From assembly GCA_013398055.1 (NCBI GenBank), contig VZRS01009544.1, positions 186,001-250,000 on the forward strand: a stretch of 64,000 bases of DNA. Reading direction: 5' to 3'. Made by a program: the position numbers and the translations under genes. Below are positions 1-10,700 of this stretch, piece by piece; within the stretch, counting starts at the first letter, position 1, and each line of letters begins with the position of its first letter. The notes under the pieces are model-generated. The model saw only the letters and a list, made by a program, of their open reading frames with translations, had not been told where the DNA came from and searched no databases. The DNA comes from Ifrita kowaldi (Eukaryota > Chordata > Aves > Passeriformes > Cinclosomatidae).

Positions 1-182
1 TTGGAATGGTTTCATGCCAGTTCTGCATATAATGATCACCAAATCAATAAAACTTGGGAATCCTGCTTTAGATGGAATCACTACAGTTTGCTGGTGGTAG
101 CCAGGGGAGCAGGTCTAGCTCTGTCTGTACCGAGTCTTTCTGCCCATGGGAACATGTCAACACCAGAATTTAACAACAAATT
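1..182. other. Flank left of LTR A, no gene seen
   Basis: No recognisable coding or repeat signature. It could be unique flank or part of an element that runs off the window edge. The open frame crossing it is short and has no family resemblance. Confidence 0.4.
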
Positions 183-1219
183 TTATTGAGTTTGCATGGC
201 CAAGCTGTGGTAGCAGGTGGCTACAGGGGTGGTTCCTGTGAGAAGCTGCTGGAAGCTTCCTCCCTGTCCAGCAGAGCCAATCCCTGGCAGCCCCAAAGAT
301 GGACCTGCCACTGGCCAAGGCTGGGCCAATTAGAAATGGTGGTAATGCCTCTGTGATAACAGATTGAAGAAAAAAGGAAAAAAAGTATTGTGTAGTTGTA
401 ATTGTGGCCAGAGAAAAGAGGAGTGGGAACATGTGAGAGGAGCAACCCTGCAGACCCCAAGGCCAGTGGAGAAGGAGCAGGAGGAGGTGCCCCAGGTGCC
501 CGAGACGGGATTTCTCTGCAGTCCACGGTGCAGACCATGGTGACACAGCTGTGCCCCTGAAGACCATGGAGATCCACAGGGATCCACCCCTGTGCAGAAA
601 CCCACCCCCAGCCCGTGGGGGAGACCCACACTGGAGCAGGTGGATGCCTGAGAGGAGGCTGTGACCCCGTGGGAGGCCTGTGGAGAAGGAAGCACCCATG
701 GGAGCAGCCTGTCCTTGTAGGACTGCAGCCTGTGGAAGAGTGACCTTCACTGCAGCAGTTTGGGGAGGACTGTTGCTCATGAGATGAACTCACATTGCAG
801 CACTTCATGGAGAACTGTCTCCCATGGGAGAGACCCCACGGTGGAGCAGGGGAAAGACTCCTCTCCCTGAGCAGTGAGAGAAACAACCTGTGATGAATTG
901 ACCTTAACTCCCATTGCTTGTCTCCCTGTACTGCTGGGGGAGGAGGTAGAGCTGAGAAGGAGGGAGGGGTGGGGTGAAGGTGTTTTTAAGGTCTTATCTT
1001 ACTCTCATCATCGTGCTCTGATCTTGTTAGTAATAAATTTGAGTAATATCTCTAATTCTAGCCTGTTTTGCCCATTAATATATTTGGTGAGTGATCTCTC
1101 CCAGTTCTTATCTCAACTCATGAACCTGTTGTTACATTTTGTCTCCCCTGTCCAGCTGTGGAGGGGAGTGAGAGAGGGGTTTTGATGGGTGTCTGGCACC
1201 CAGCCAGCATAAACCCACT
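183..1219 (+). mobile_element. Long avian ERV LTR (LTR A), copy 1, 5' LTR
   Basis: About 1.04 kb with the layout of a long bird retroviral LTR that I know from several avian genomes. It has a 5' part with a CCAAT-like stretch near 272-280, then a GC-rich middle (about 420-870) of modular repeats built around CCATGG, GTGGAG and GGAGCAG, then an AATAAA signal at 1032-1037. The 3' end near 1219 reads AACCCACTA. Sense is plus. It is followed at 1230 by a primer-binding-site-like sequence, so it is a 5' LTR rather than a solo LTR. The start is uncertain by about 10 bases and no clean target duplication was found. I place it with ERVL-like elements from memory only. All open frames inside it, on both strands, are repeat shadows. 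Confidence 0.82.
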
Positions 1220-1561
1220 ATGGACTTTTTGGTGGAAATGCTGGGGAACTACGAGGATTTTGAGATAATGATAGTAATTGGGAGAGGTAATGGGCAAAAC
1301 AAGTACTAAGCAATATCAGAGAGTAGAATGATCATGGGGAATTTTTGTTGTAGTTGTGGTGAAGGGACAAGGGGTGAATTTTGAGTAAATTGTCTATTTT
1401 TGCACTGTGTTGTGATAATGTAATTTTGGTTTTTCTGTGGGGAAATTTTGTTTTGTTTGGTTTGGCTGGTTTAGTTGTTCCAAGTGAAGGTCATGTGATG
1501 AATGTGGATTTTAATTATAATAATAATAAATACATGATTCACATAGGTGAGGGGTGGAAAC
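1220..1561 (+). mobile_element. ERV leader fragment after LTR A, copy 1
   Basis: This 342-bp stretch lies between the 3' ends of LTR A and LTR B. It opens with the primer-binding-site-like sequence at 1230-1247 and then becomes T- and AT-rich with short ATA/ATT runs near 1510-1530. It is best read as the untranslated leader of the provirus that began with LTR A, cut off where LTR B begins. No gag-like frame is visible; the 61-residue open frame at 1381-1566 has no known motif. Confidence 0.55.
1230..1247 (+). promoter_or_regulatory. Primer binding site resembling tRNA-Ala complement, copy 1
   Basis: The 18 bases TGGTGGAAATGCTGGGGA match the complement of the 3' end of vertebrate tRNA-Ala (TGC/CGC type, including CCA) at 16 of 18 positions. 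They lie about 10 bases after the LTR end, where a retroviral primer binding site should be. The tRNA comparison is from memory of the tRNA sequence. Confidence 0.6.
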
Positions 1562-2095
1562 TGTAGTGGGTTGGCCTTGGTTGGATGCCAGGCACCCACC
1601 AAGCCACTCTATCACTCCCCAGCCTGACAGGGGAGAGAAAAAGAAGATGGAAAACAACTAGTAGGTTGAGATAAGGCAATTTACTAAAGCAGGAAAAAAG
1701 CAAAAATTTGAGCCCACACAAGCAAAAGGAAAAAAAAAAAATTAATCTCTACTTCCCATCAGCGAGCAATGTTCAGCCAGGAACTTCCCGGGAAGCAGGG
1801 CCTCAGCACATGTAGAGGTTGCTCCAGAAGGCAAACATTGCAGTTTTTATATCTGAGCTGACGTCATATGGTATGGAATACCCCTTTGGTTAATTTGGGT
1901 CAGCTGTCCTTGCTGAGTTCCCCTCCCAGGATTTTGCCCACTCCCAGCCCCTTGACGATGGGGGAGAATGTTAGAGAGAAAGTGCTGATGCTGTGCCAGC
2001 ACTGCTCAGCAGTAGCCAAAACACTGGTGGGCTATCAACACCTTTCCAGCTACCAATGCACAGCACAGCACTTTGAGGGCTGCTGTGGGGAAATG
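1562..2095 (-). mobile_element. Avian ERV LTR (LTR B), copy 1, cut by assembly gap
   Basis: Reading on the minus strand, this LTR ends in AACCCACTACA at 1562. It has a CRE palindrome (1859-1866) just upstream of an ATATAAAA TATA box, and a body that resembles the LTRs at 16992 and 34916 in the block around the promoter and the block before the 3' end. The first 22 bases of the element (on its own strand) are missing because the contig stops at 2095. The full version is at 3445-4000. Confidence 0.82.
1859..1866 (-). promoter_or_regulatory. CRE (TGACGTCA) in LTR B promoter, copy 1
   Basis: This is a perfect 8-base CREB/ATF site. On the minus strand it is followed 7 bases later by ATATAAAA, a normal core-promoter arrangement for an LTR U3. 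The same pair is in the second copy at 3742-3749. Confidence 0.6.
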
Positions 2096-2301
2096 NNNNN
2101 NNNNNNNNNNNNNNNNNNNNNNNNNNNNNNNNNNNNNNNNNNNNNNNNNNNNNNNNNNNNNNNNNNNNNNNNNNNNNNNNNNNNNNNNNNNNNNNNNNNN
2201 NNNNNNNNNNNNNNNNNNNNNNNNNNNNNNNNNNNNNNNNNNNNNNNNNNNNNNNNNNNNNNNNNNNNNNNNNNNNNNNNNNNNNNNNNNNNNNNNNNNN
2301 N
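2096..2301. other. Assembly gap (206 N)
   Basis: Unresolved bases between two contigs. The contig ending at 2095 and the one starting at 2302 carry the same 1.68 kb (417-2095 equals 2302-3978), so this is likely an overlap that was not merged. Reading frames that pass through the N run are artefacts. Confidence 0.98.
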
Positions 2302-3102
2302 AGAGGAGTGGGAACATGTGAGAGGAGCAACCCTGCAGACCCCAAGGCCAGTGGAGAAGGAGCAGGAGGAGGTGCCCCAGGTGCCCGAGACGGGATTTCT
2401 CTGCAGTCCACGGTGCAGACCATGGTGACACAGCTGTGCCCCTGAAGACCATGGAGATCCACAGGGATCCACCCCTGTGCAGAAACCCACCCCCAGCCCG
2501 TGGGGGAGACCCACACTGGAGCAGGTGGATGCCTGAGAGGAGGCTGTGACCCCGTGGGAGGCCTGTGGAGAAGGAAGCACCCATGGGAGCAGCCTGTCCT
2601 TGTAGGACTGCAGCCTGTGGAAGAGTGACCTTCACTGCAGCAGTTTGGGGAGGACTGTTGCTCATGAGATGAACTCACATTGCAGCACTTCATGGAGAAC
2701 TGTCTCCCATGGGAGAGACCCCACGGTGGCGCAGGAAAGACTCCTCTCCCTGAGCAGTGAGAGAAACAACCTGTGATGAATTGACCTTAACTCCCATTGC
2801 TTGTCTCCCTGTACTGCTGGGGGAGGAGGTAGAGCTGAGAAGGAGGGAGGGGTGGGGTGAAGGTGTTTTTAAGGTCTTATCTTACTCTCATCATCGTGCT
2901 CTGATCTTGTTAGTAATAAATTTGAGTAATATCTCTAATTCTAGCCTGTTTTGCCCATTAATATATTTGGTGAGTGATCTCTCCCAGTTCTTATCTCAAC
3001 TCATGAACCTGTTGGTACATTTTGTCTCCCCTGTCCAGCTGTGGAGGGGAGTGAGAGAGGGGTTTTGATGGGTGTCTGGCACCCAGCCAGCATAAACCCA
3101 CT
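2302..3102 (+). mobile_element. Avian ERV LTR A, copy 2, 5' end missing in gap
   Basis: Same element as 183-1219 but starting about 234 bases into the LTR because the contig begins there. It keeps the GC-rich modular middle, the AATAAA signal (2915-2920) and the 3' end near 3102. Confidence 0.85.
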
Positions 3103-3444
3103 ATGGACTTTTTGGTGGAAATGCTGGGGAACTACGAGGATTTTGAGATAATGATAGTAATTGGGAGAGGTAATGGGCAAAACAAGTACTAAGCAATATC
3201 AGAGAGTAGAATGATCATGGGGAATTTTTGTTGTAGTTGTGGTGAAGGGACAAGGGGTGAATTTTGAGTAAATTGTCTATTTTTGCACTGTGTTGTGATA
3301 ATGTAATTTTGGTTTTTCTGTGGGGAAATTTTGTTTTGTTTGGTTTGGCTGGTTTAGTTGTTCCAAGTGAAGGTCATGTGATGAATGTGGATTTTAATTA
3401 TAATAATAATAAATACATGATTCACATAGGTGAGGGGTGGAAAC
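3103..3444 (+). mobile_element. ERV leader fragment, copy 2, with tRNA-Ala-like primer site
   Basis: Identical in layout to 1220-1561. The primer-binding-site-like 18-mer is at 3113-3130. The segment then runs AT-rich to the junction with LTR B at 3445. Confidence 0.55.
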
Positions 3445-4000
3445 TGTAGTGGGTTGGCCTTGGTTGGATGCCAGGCACCCACCAAGCCACTCTATCACTC
3501 CCCAGCCTGACAGGGGAGAGAAAAAGAAGATGGAAAACAACTAGTAGGTTGAGATAAGGCAATTTACTAAAGCAGGAAAAAAGCAAAAATTTGAGCCCAC
3601 ACAAGCAAAAGGAAAAAAAAAAAATTAATCTCTACTTCCCATCAGCGAGCAATGTTCAGCCAGGAACTTCCCGGGAAGCAGGGCCTCAGCACATGTAGAG
3701 GTTGCTCCAGAAGGCAAACATTGCAGTTTTTATATCTGAGCTGACGTCATATGGTATGGAATACCCCTTTGGTTAATTTGGGTCAGCTGTCCTTGCTGAG
3801 TTCCCCTCCCAGGATTTTGCCCACTCCCAGCCCCTTGACAATGGGGGAGAATGTTAGAGAGAAAGTGCTGATGCTGTGCCAGCACTGCTCAGCAGTAGCC
3901 AAAACACTGGTGGGCTATCAACACCTTTCCAGCTACCAATGCACAGCACAGCACTTTGAGGGCTGCTGTGGGGAAATGAACTTCAGCCAGACCCAATACA
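3445..4000 (-). mobile_element. Complete avian ERV LTR (LTR B), copy 2
   Basis: This 556-bp LTR starts on the minus strand with TGTATTGGGTC (4000) and ends with AACCCACTACA (3445), giving TG...CA ends. The promoter has the CRE TGACGTCA (3742-3749) and an ATATAAAA box. Its 3' 120 bases resemble those of LTR A, while the promoter half resembles the LTRs at 16992 and 34916, so it shares blocks with both. The bases on each side (GAAAC left, CTGTA right) do not form a target duplication. No primer site follows its 3' end and no clear polypurine tract precedes its 5' end, so solo LTR or rearranged remnant is likeliest. Confidence 0.85.
3742..3749 (-). promoter_or_regulatory. CRE (TGACGTCA) in LTR B promoter, copy 2
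   Basis: Second copy of the perfect CREB/ATF palindrome, 7 bases upstream of the TATA box on the minus strand. Confidence 0.6.
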
Positions 4001-7000
4001 CTGTAATTTCCTGTGTGGAGACAGGTGTAAAAGTCACTGAGCAATTGGCTCTCCAGGCCACTGATGGCTGGTATTTGCTTGTGTGGAGATACTCATATGA
4101 TAATTCAGGGAAGAGAGGAGACAGTTCTGGGTTAGGAAAGGGGAGTGTGAGAGCAGCAAAGATAGGCACGCTAAGGGACAGGAGGGGAAGAACCCAAAAG
4201 AATGAAAGGGGGTGAAAACACCCTACTGGCTGTGTGTGCACATGACCTGGCAGAGAGCCACGAGCTGTAGGAGGTAATGAAGTGAATAAATGGACAATCC
4301 CCATTTTGAGGCTCTGACCCCAATTAGCTTTTCCATTTACTTCAAAGGGACCAGGCACATGCTCAGAATTATGCTGAATTTTTTCCTGCAACAGAACACA
4401 AAGTGCTAATTGGTTAATTTTGTTCATAGTTTACCACAATGTGTTTTTTAATTATTGGCTTACTTACTAACTAGCAGAGTTATACATATTTAGTCCTATG
4501 TCCTATTAATCTCCCTTTGTGACTTAGATTTGTTTTTTCCACAGCTGTCACGGGACTTCAGATTTGCTATAAGGTTGTAATGTCTGCTTAGCCATTTGCA
4601 ATTGAAGGCCTTACTGAAGAGATCTAGACTTCTTTTAGGACTTCTAGAGAATCTCTACCGGTATATAGGGAACATTTGCCATGAGAAGACAAAGTGTTTG
4701 AGCTGTTTTTCTTTTTCATTCTCCTGAATTTATGTCCTTGTTTCAATGTTCTTCATAAAATTAATTCAAACTAATTGCATTCTCAATGTCACTTTAACAA
4801 AATTGGAATCTAAAATCTATGGGAATCAAGTCATACTGGATACTCTGAGTTTGGTAAATCTGTGTTCTTTCTTTGAAAAAAGCAAGTTCCTCTACTTGCA
4901 GCTATATTAAGAACAAAATGTATGCTTGCTAAGGAAGAAAATCAACAGAAATATCTATGCACAAGTTTACACAATGACCATCTTTGTCTGGTTCCTTTAG
5001 ATACTTAAGAAAGAAATGGCAGATGCAGGCAATAACACAGGAAAGGTAAAGCTGAGGCCATATTAAAGCTCAAAAAAAAGTATTTCCTTCACTAAGTTAA
5101 AGTTTTCAATTGTTTCTTTCACCATTTGTCTGCTTCAAGTACCTTTGATATGCCATTGTTTCTCGCTCCATCTGCTTATAGGACCCTCTGCACATATACT
5201 AAGAAAACTATGATCTGATTTGTCAGGCAACTTTTATTGCAGGGAACATGAGCACTTGAATCCCACTAGAGACAGGCCACTATTAAGCACAAATAAGACA
5301 TTTGTGATGGTTTGAAAGCCATCTCTAGGCACATTCTGCACAGCAAGCAAGGCCAGGCTTTTCATCCCCCATTGAGTTCACATGGATGAATTACTTCATG
5401 GACAGCATTCACACTGCTAAACAAAGCGAGAAAGCAGTCTGCAGGTGACCCAGGGAAAGAAAGCTTGCACTCTGCTTTCCTTGGAAGAAAAAGAGGAGCA
5501 GACACACTCGCAGAGAGGAAAAAGGGACTAGGAGAGATTACGTGAATCATCAAGTCTGCTCCCTCTCCACAACCAGGTAACATATTGCTGGATCAAAGGG
5601 CTCTACTCTTTCCCACACTGCAAAACCCTCAGAGTATTTTGCAACATCTTATAATAATTCCCAGATCTTTACTACAAAATGAGCAGTAGAAACTATTCCT
5701 GGCATCTTCCCACAACAGAAATTTTGTGCTTTCAATAAAAATGCAAAGATCCTTCCTAGTTAGAGCTGTGGAAGAATTCTTTCCTGAACCCATCATGATG
5801 ACCAGTCTAACCCTGGTTACAAGAACAAGAGAGAACAGGCATGAGAGAAATTTCTTCAACCCCAGCTGTCCCAGATCAGTGTCAGGAAATGAAAGGCAAG
5901 GGAGAGGAAAAAAAGTTGTCCTTCTACCCACCACGTGCTGGTGGGAGGTGAATGATAGAGATGCTTTTGCCTCTTTTTTCTACATTTTGGAGGGTAAAAA
6001 AACCCCTCATATGCCCTATTAAGGCTATTTCCTACAGTTCCAAGGAGTATTTCTTCCTGCTGTTTCTCAGCCTCACGCAGTTCTCAGTAAGTCCCGATCC
6101 TCCTGACATCTTGTGTGTTGCCTTATATTTATTTCTGCAGCAATGCTTCACAGTGCCAACGAGAAAATCAATGTACCAGATATTCAGCTACAGAGCCATC
6201 GGTGCCAGGTTCAGTCAGGCTACCTCCGAGCTGCTCCAGGAGCCCAAAAAATGGTTAAAAGCCGTCCCAGACCCACTAGATGGCACTGTGGATGGCTATA
6301 CCAGCCCTTACGAACCCAGGCAGAGTTCAGCTGAGCCTGGCAGCTTCAATCTCGGCTGTCTGGCTCTGATTTCCAACACAAGTCCCTCTGCCTGGAAGCT
6401 CACCCGGCAGTTCTGCCCATTCAGCAACTTTTCGGTACCCTCAATCACTCAAAATTTAGGCTCTTTCAAACAATTATCAGTATTTTTTTTTCTCGAGAAG
6501 CTCCATGATCATATTTTTCCAGTTCCTAAGTCCTCCACAAAACATTCCAGAGGTTTCAAGAAATATTTAGAAAGTTGGTAAGTCTGAGTGTCCTGTCTGG
6601 CTGGTGTGCAGTGTGCATGTCAATGGAAGGGTACAAATTTGAACAAAGCTTTCCAAAAAAGCTGCAGATTACAGGAATTTCGATGTAACCCTAACTTTCC
6701 ATCTTGGTTGCACCAGTTTTGCTCTACAGTGTCAGTCTGGATCCCAATAAAATCAGTTGGGAAGGAGGATTTCCACTGGGATCGTGGAAAGTTGGATAGG
6801 GGCCTCTGTCACGTTTCCAAACACTTAAAATAAGTGTGCTGACATTTGGTAAATCTTTCCCCCTTTTCTGATCAAGGTTTCTACCCTTACTGTGAGCAGT
6901 GTTTAATGGTTTATGCTCACAATAAAAAATGATGGGATTGTTGAAAAACACAACGGGACTGCCGTTTTCAGTTTGGGGGGCAACACTTTTGTCAAGTGCA

Positions 7001-7364
7001 TTTTTCCAACTGAAATGGGAGCTAAAATCCCCTTCTTTCTCTCTCTGCTTCTGTATATTATTTCATCACAACCTCCTGTCTCTGGCTTTTAAAAGTTTAT
7101 CTTTTGTTGCAGCTTTAACATCATCCTGGGCTTTGAGCCTTTCTTTTCATTCCTTGGAACCATCTTTTGTGCCTCCTGAGATAACAGCATTATTTGAAAC
7201 AGCTCCTCTCCATACTCTCACATTGCTATTTACTCTAATAAAGTGCATTAGGCATTTTCCAGTTGCACCATTCAGGATTCGAGCACAAACTTATCTATAA
7301 ACCACACATCAATCATCCAAGTTGAATGAACAGCAGCAATTCCCAGGTCTTGTGCATTTATCAT
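4001..7364. other. AT-rich sequence, no gene identified
   Basis: The first 200 bases after LTR B are purine-rich and may be unresolved ERV remnant. The rest looks unique. The longest open frame in the window (209 codons, 5952-6581, +) is here. Part of it, 6141-6577, is bounded by a good splice acceptor and a perfect GTAAGT donor and is treated as a finding. I recognise no protein family in it. Confidence 0.5.
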
Positions 7365-7745
7365 GAATCACAGAATAGTTTGGGTTGGAGGGGACCCTAA
7401 AGGTCACCCAGTCCAAACCCTCTGCAATGATCAGGGACAACTTCAAATAGATCAGATTGATTGTTTCCAGGGACGGGGCATCTATCACCCCTGTGGGCAA
7501 TCTGTTCCAGTGTTTTACCACCCTAATCATAAAAAAATTCTTCCCTTTATGTAGTCTAAATGTTCCCTCTTAAAGTTTTAAACCATGGCAACAGATCCTG
7601 CTAAAATATCTGTCCCGGTCTTTCCTAAAAGCCCCCTTTAGGTACTGAAAAGCCACAATAAGGTGTCCCTGGAATCTCCTCTTCTCCAGGCCAAACCCCA
7701 ACTCTCTCAGCATATTAAGCAGTCTCTCTGAGGACGCTTCTTTGA
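7365..7745 (-). mobile_element. CR1 LINE, 3' end fragment
   Basis: The plus strand begins with the complement of the CR1 tail (GAATCACAGAATAG) and then follows the antisense of the CR1 3' end, including the stretches for a gggacc...aaggtcacc motif and CTTCTCCAGGC. The minus-strand translation near 7470-7530 reads VVKHWNRLP followed by DAPSLET, the CR1 ORF2 C-terminus. It is a 5'-truncated copy with several frame breaks. Confidence 0.92.
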
Positions 7746-10700
7746 CTAGGCAGTGCAGGTCAGCACAGCACTGTAAGGAAGGACAAACATGCTCACCAAG
7801 CTCTAAGCTGTTAGTTAATGACCCTCATCCGAAGGGTACGGTGTCTAGACATGGCAGGCACAGTAAATGACTGTATGAGGATTCTTAGATCTCTCCCATA
7901 AGAATGCCAGGACCCACGGGAGCGGGAGATAAGCCAGATATCCCCTCTCCCTACTTATCAAGTACTTATCTGGAGATATCCCTACAGATAAACCATGGAT
8001 ATAAGATGCAAGTTGCAGGGCAAGAAGTGAGAAACAACTGTGTGAGCCTGGGAACAGAGTTCTGTGCCCACGTCAAAGGGTGACTGTGGGTAAAACCCCT
8101 AAACTGAAAAAAAAAAAGTGCAGAAGATTCTAAAGCCCCTCTTCTATTCTTTTTCCTGTTCTTTCTTTGTTTTATAGCCAACAATACCCAGGTTTGCCTG
8201 GAGACTGCACAAAATTCAAATGACATGAGAAACTCCAGAAATTCAGGGGTGTATCTGGACACAAATTTTAGTGTTATGACTAGTTCAGTACAATACAATG
8301 TCACAGCTTATTGAAAACTGTCATTTATATTTGCTGGATAGAATAAATAAATTAAAAAAAAAAAGAATAACTAAACAAGCGCCAAAAAACAGTGTATCTA
8401 GTCAAGTTTCCAAACGAAAATGGTTTGTTGTAGATGACTTTCTCAGACCTGGGCATGATGAGGTTTTGTATTGTACTCACTCATCACCCACAATGAGGTT
8501 TTGAACTGTATTCACTGTAGGAATTTGAGAAACAATCCTCAAGACAGTTTGATCTCCAAATGTAGTTTAAAGTAGTTTTAACTTGCACAAACTTGTAGTA
8601 AAGTTGAGATAATGCCAAACAGTAATACATTCTGGATTTTACCTGTCTCACAGGGCAGGATTTAATGTAGTGGTGCAGAAGACAAAAATTTATCTCCGTA
8701 TCTTCTACTACATCTGTGTAACACTTTTTTCCCAATTTTAAACCTATTCACTTCAAAGATAACAGCCACATCTTATGTCTGTACTTTTCTCTACACCAGA
8801 AGTAAATAAGTTTTCATGGCAATTTTTTTATTGACCTTTGCAACTGACAAGTAATTCCTGGCATCTCTGACCAAAATTTTTGAGAACTCTGGGTCAGAAA
8901 AATGGCCAAAAGAGCTTGCATCAGCATTCCTTTAGATCATGAACATGTCTTCCTGCACCATTTTATGGTGTGGGTCATACGTTTGTTTTGTAAGTTTGTT
9001 TCCTTCTTATAAGAAAAATGTATTTGGAAAAAAAAAAAAAAAAGAATGAAAAATATCAAAAATATTGCCTTAATAGTCACTAGATCTTTAAAGAAAACTT
9101 TTCACAGATGCTAACAGCTGCGTGAAAATAATTTGTCCTCAAAGACAGAAAAGTGAAACAAATATTATGAAAATAGAAGCTGTGAAACATCAGAGGTCAT
9201 TTTCCATAAGATAGCTAATTGCATGCCTGAGTGTTTACATTTTGTTCTGTGTTTTTTGCCACTATCAGTGACTCATATTTAAACACCATGAGAATAATAT
9301 GTGTTCATTTCTCTTGTAAGTTCTTGTTTGGTCCTCTAATTAAGTAATTAAAGTGAGCATGTGATATTACCAGGAAAGCTGGCAAATACAAATCAAACAG
9401 GTTTTTGATGGTGAGCCTGCAGGAATCCTCCCTGAGCTCTCAACGTGTGCATGGAGGTTTTATAAGCAATTAAACTCTTTCCCTGAAAATCCTACCTTCA
9501 AAGCTTTTGGATCACCTGGAGAGTTTTATGGTTGGCTGCAAATAAAGAGAGCATAGAAGCTTGTAGGAAAAGCTCAAACAAGGAAAAGAAACATGAAACA
9601 AATAAGTTCAAATAGTCTTAACCTTTTTCATTCCAGAGTGTTACTTCTCATCCTGTATTGATGCTGCTTTAAACAGCTGCTGCATTTAAAACTTACTGGC
9701 AGGATTATGAGGCAGCACAGAAGGTGCTTTGTCACTTCCCGTGCTGCAGCAGAACAGCAAAACTTTTAGAAATATGATAAATAGCACAAAATCTTCTACA
9801 ATGGAAGATTTCCATGGGATGGAACCACTGGATTTTTTTTTTTTTTAAACACTATAATATTTAGGCAGTGCCTTTAAGTTGTATAAGATATCAGTCATGC
9901 TTCTGTCTGTGCTTCAACCTAACGTGAAATCCATCACCATCCTAATCCAGCTTTGGCTTGCAGCAGTACAGACATCCCCAAGCACTCTCTGCTCTTTCTT
10001 ATGTGACTCTTCAGCAGAAGATTTTTGCCTTCCATTCTCTCTTCCCTAGAAAGGTTCAGTGACTTTACTTGCTAGCAGTAAGAGAACAAATAAATTGCAG
10101 GCTCCTGTTACCATTTCCTGGTAGAGCAGATGTTTTGTGAAGTTTGACAGGGAGTGTCTGTTCCACTCTAACATCATGACTGTAGCCAGTCCTGATGGCC
10201 TTTGAACTGAGAGAGGCAGGACACTGGTAAGCTGCCTTTGCCCATTTGCCATTGTATGCCTGGACATGGGGTCAGAGACAAAGCACATGGAAAGGCCAGT
10301 GTGCAGAGGAGTGGTTTGCATCCTCATTTGCCCCTGTGCAGGCACAAAGCCCAAAGCATGGGCTGACCTGTTGCCTTTAAATACAAGCTGTCCTCAATTA
10401 AACCTGTCAAGACACTACAGGTCTTTCCTTTACAGCGGCATAATACTGCTAATTCAACAGATCAAGTGAGAAAAATCAGATCCAGCTTGTCTACACTATT
10501 TGTCCGTGGCTATAAACCACAAGTGGCTGCAGTTTGCATCTGTCAGCATGTAAACATGCCTTCAGCTGGTGGTCACGGCAGTGTGGCTTGTTTAAAGAGT
10601 TACGTGTATCACAATTACCACTGAACATTCACCACCACAAAGGTGCTGGTGGCGACACAGGCTCGGCAGCTACAATTGTGTTCCTTGCCTCTGGAGATAC

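Larger units (their letters stand above)
2302..3978. repeat. Second copy of 417-2095, probably a false duplication
   Basis: Nearly identical to 417-2095. I find only three substitutions (845 A vs 2730 C, 1132 T vs 3015 G, 1957 G vs 3840 A) and one 2-base deletion (GG lost after the GCAGG near 2735). The offset changes from 1885 to 1883 at that indel. Both contig ends stop in the middle of repeats at this gap, as expected for allelic or overlapping contig ends. Confidence 0.93.

Noticed and set aside
157..886. Long minus-strand open frames of 207 and 221 codons
   Set aside because: They lie antisense inside LTR A, are rich in Ser, Gly, Pro and His from the GC-rich modular repeats, and several frames are open at once over the same bases.
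1868..2693. Open frames of 176-240 codons spanning 2096-2301
   Set aside because: They pass through the N gap. Their continuity is an artefact, and both sides are LTR sequence.
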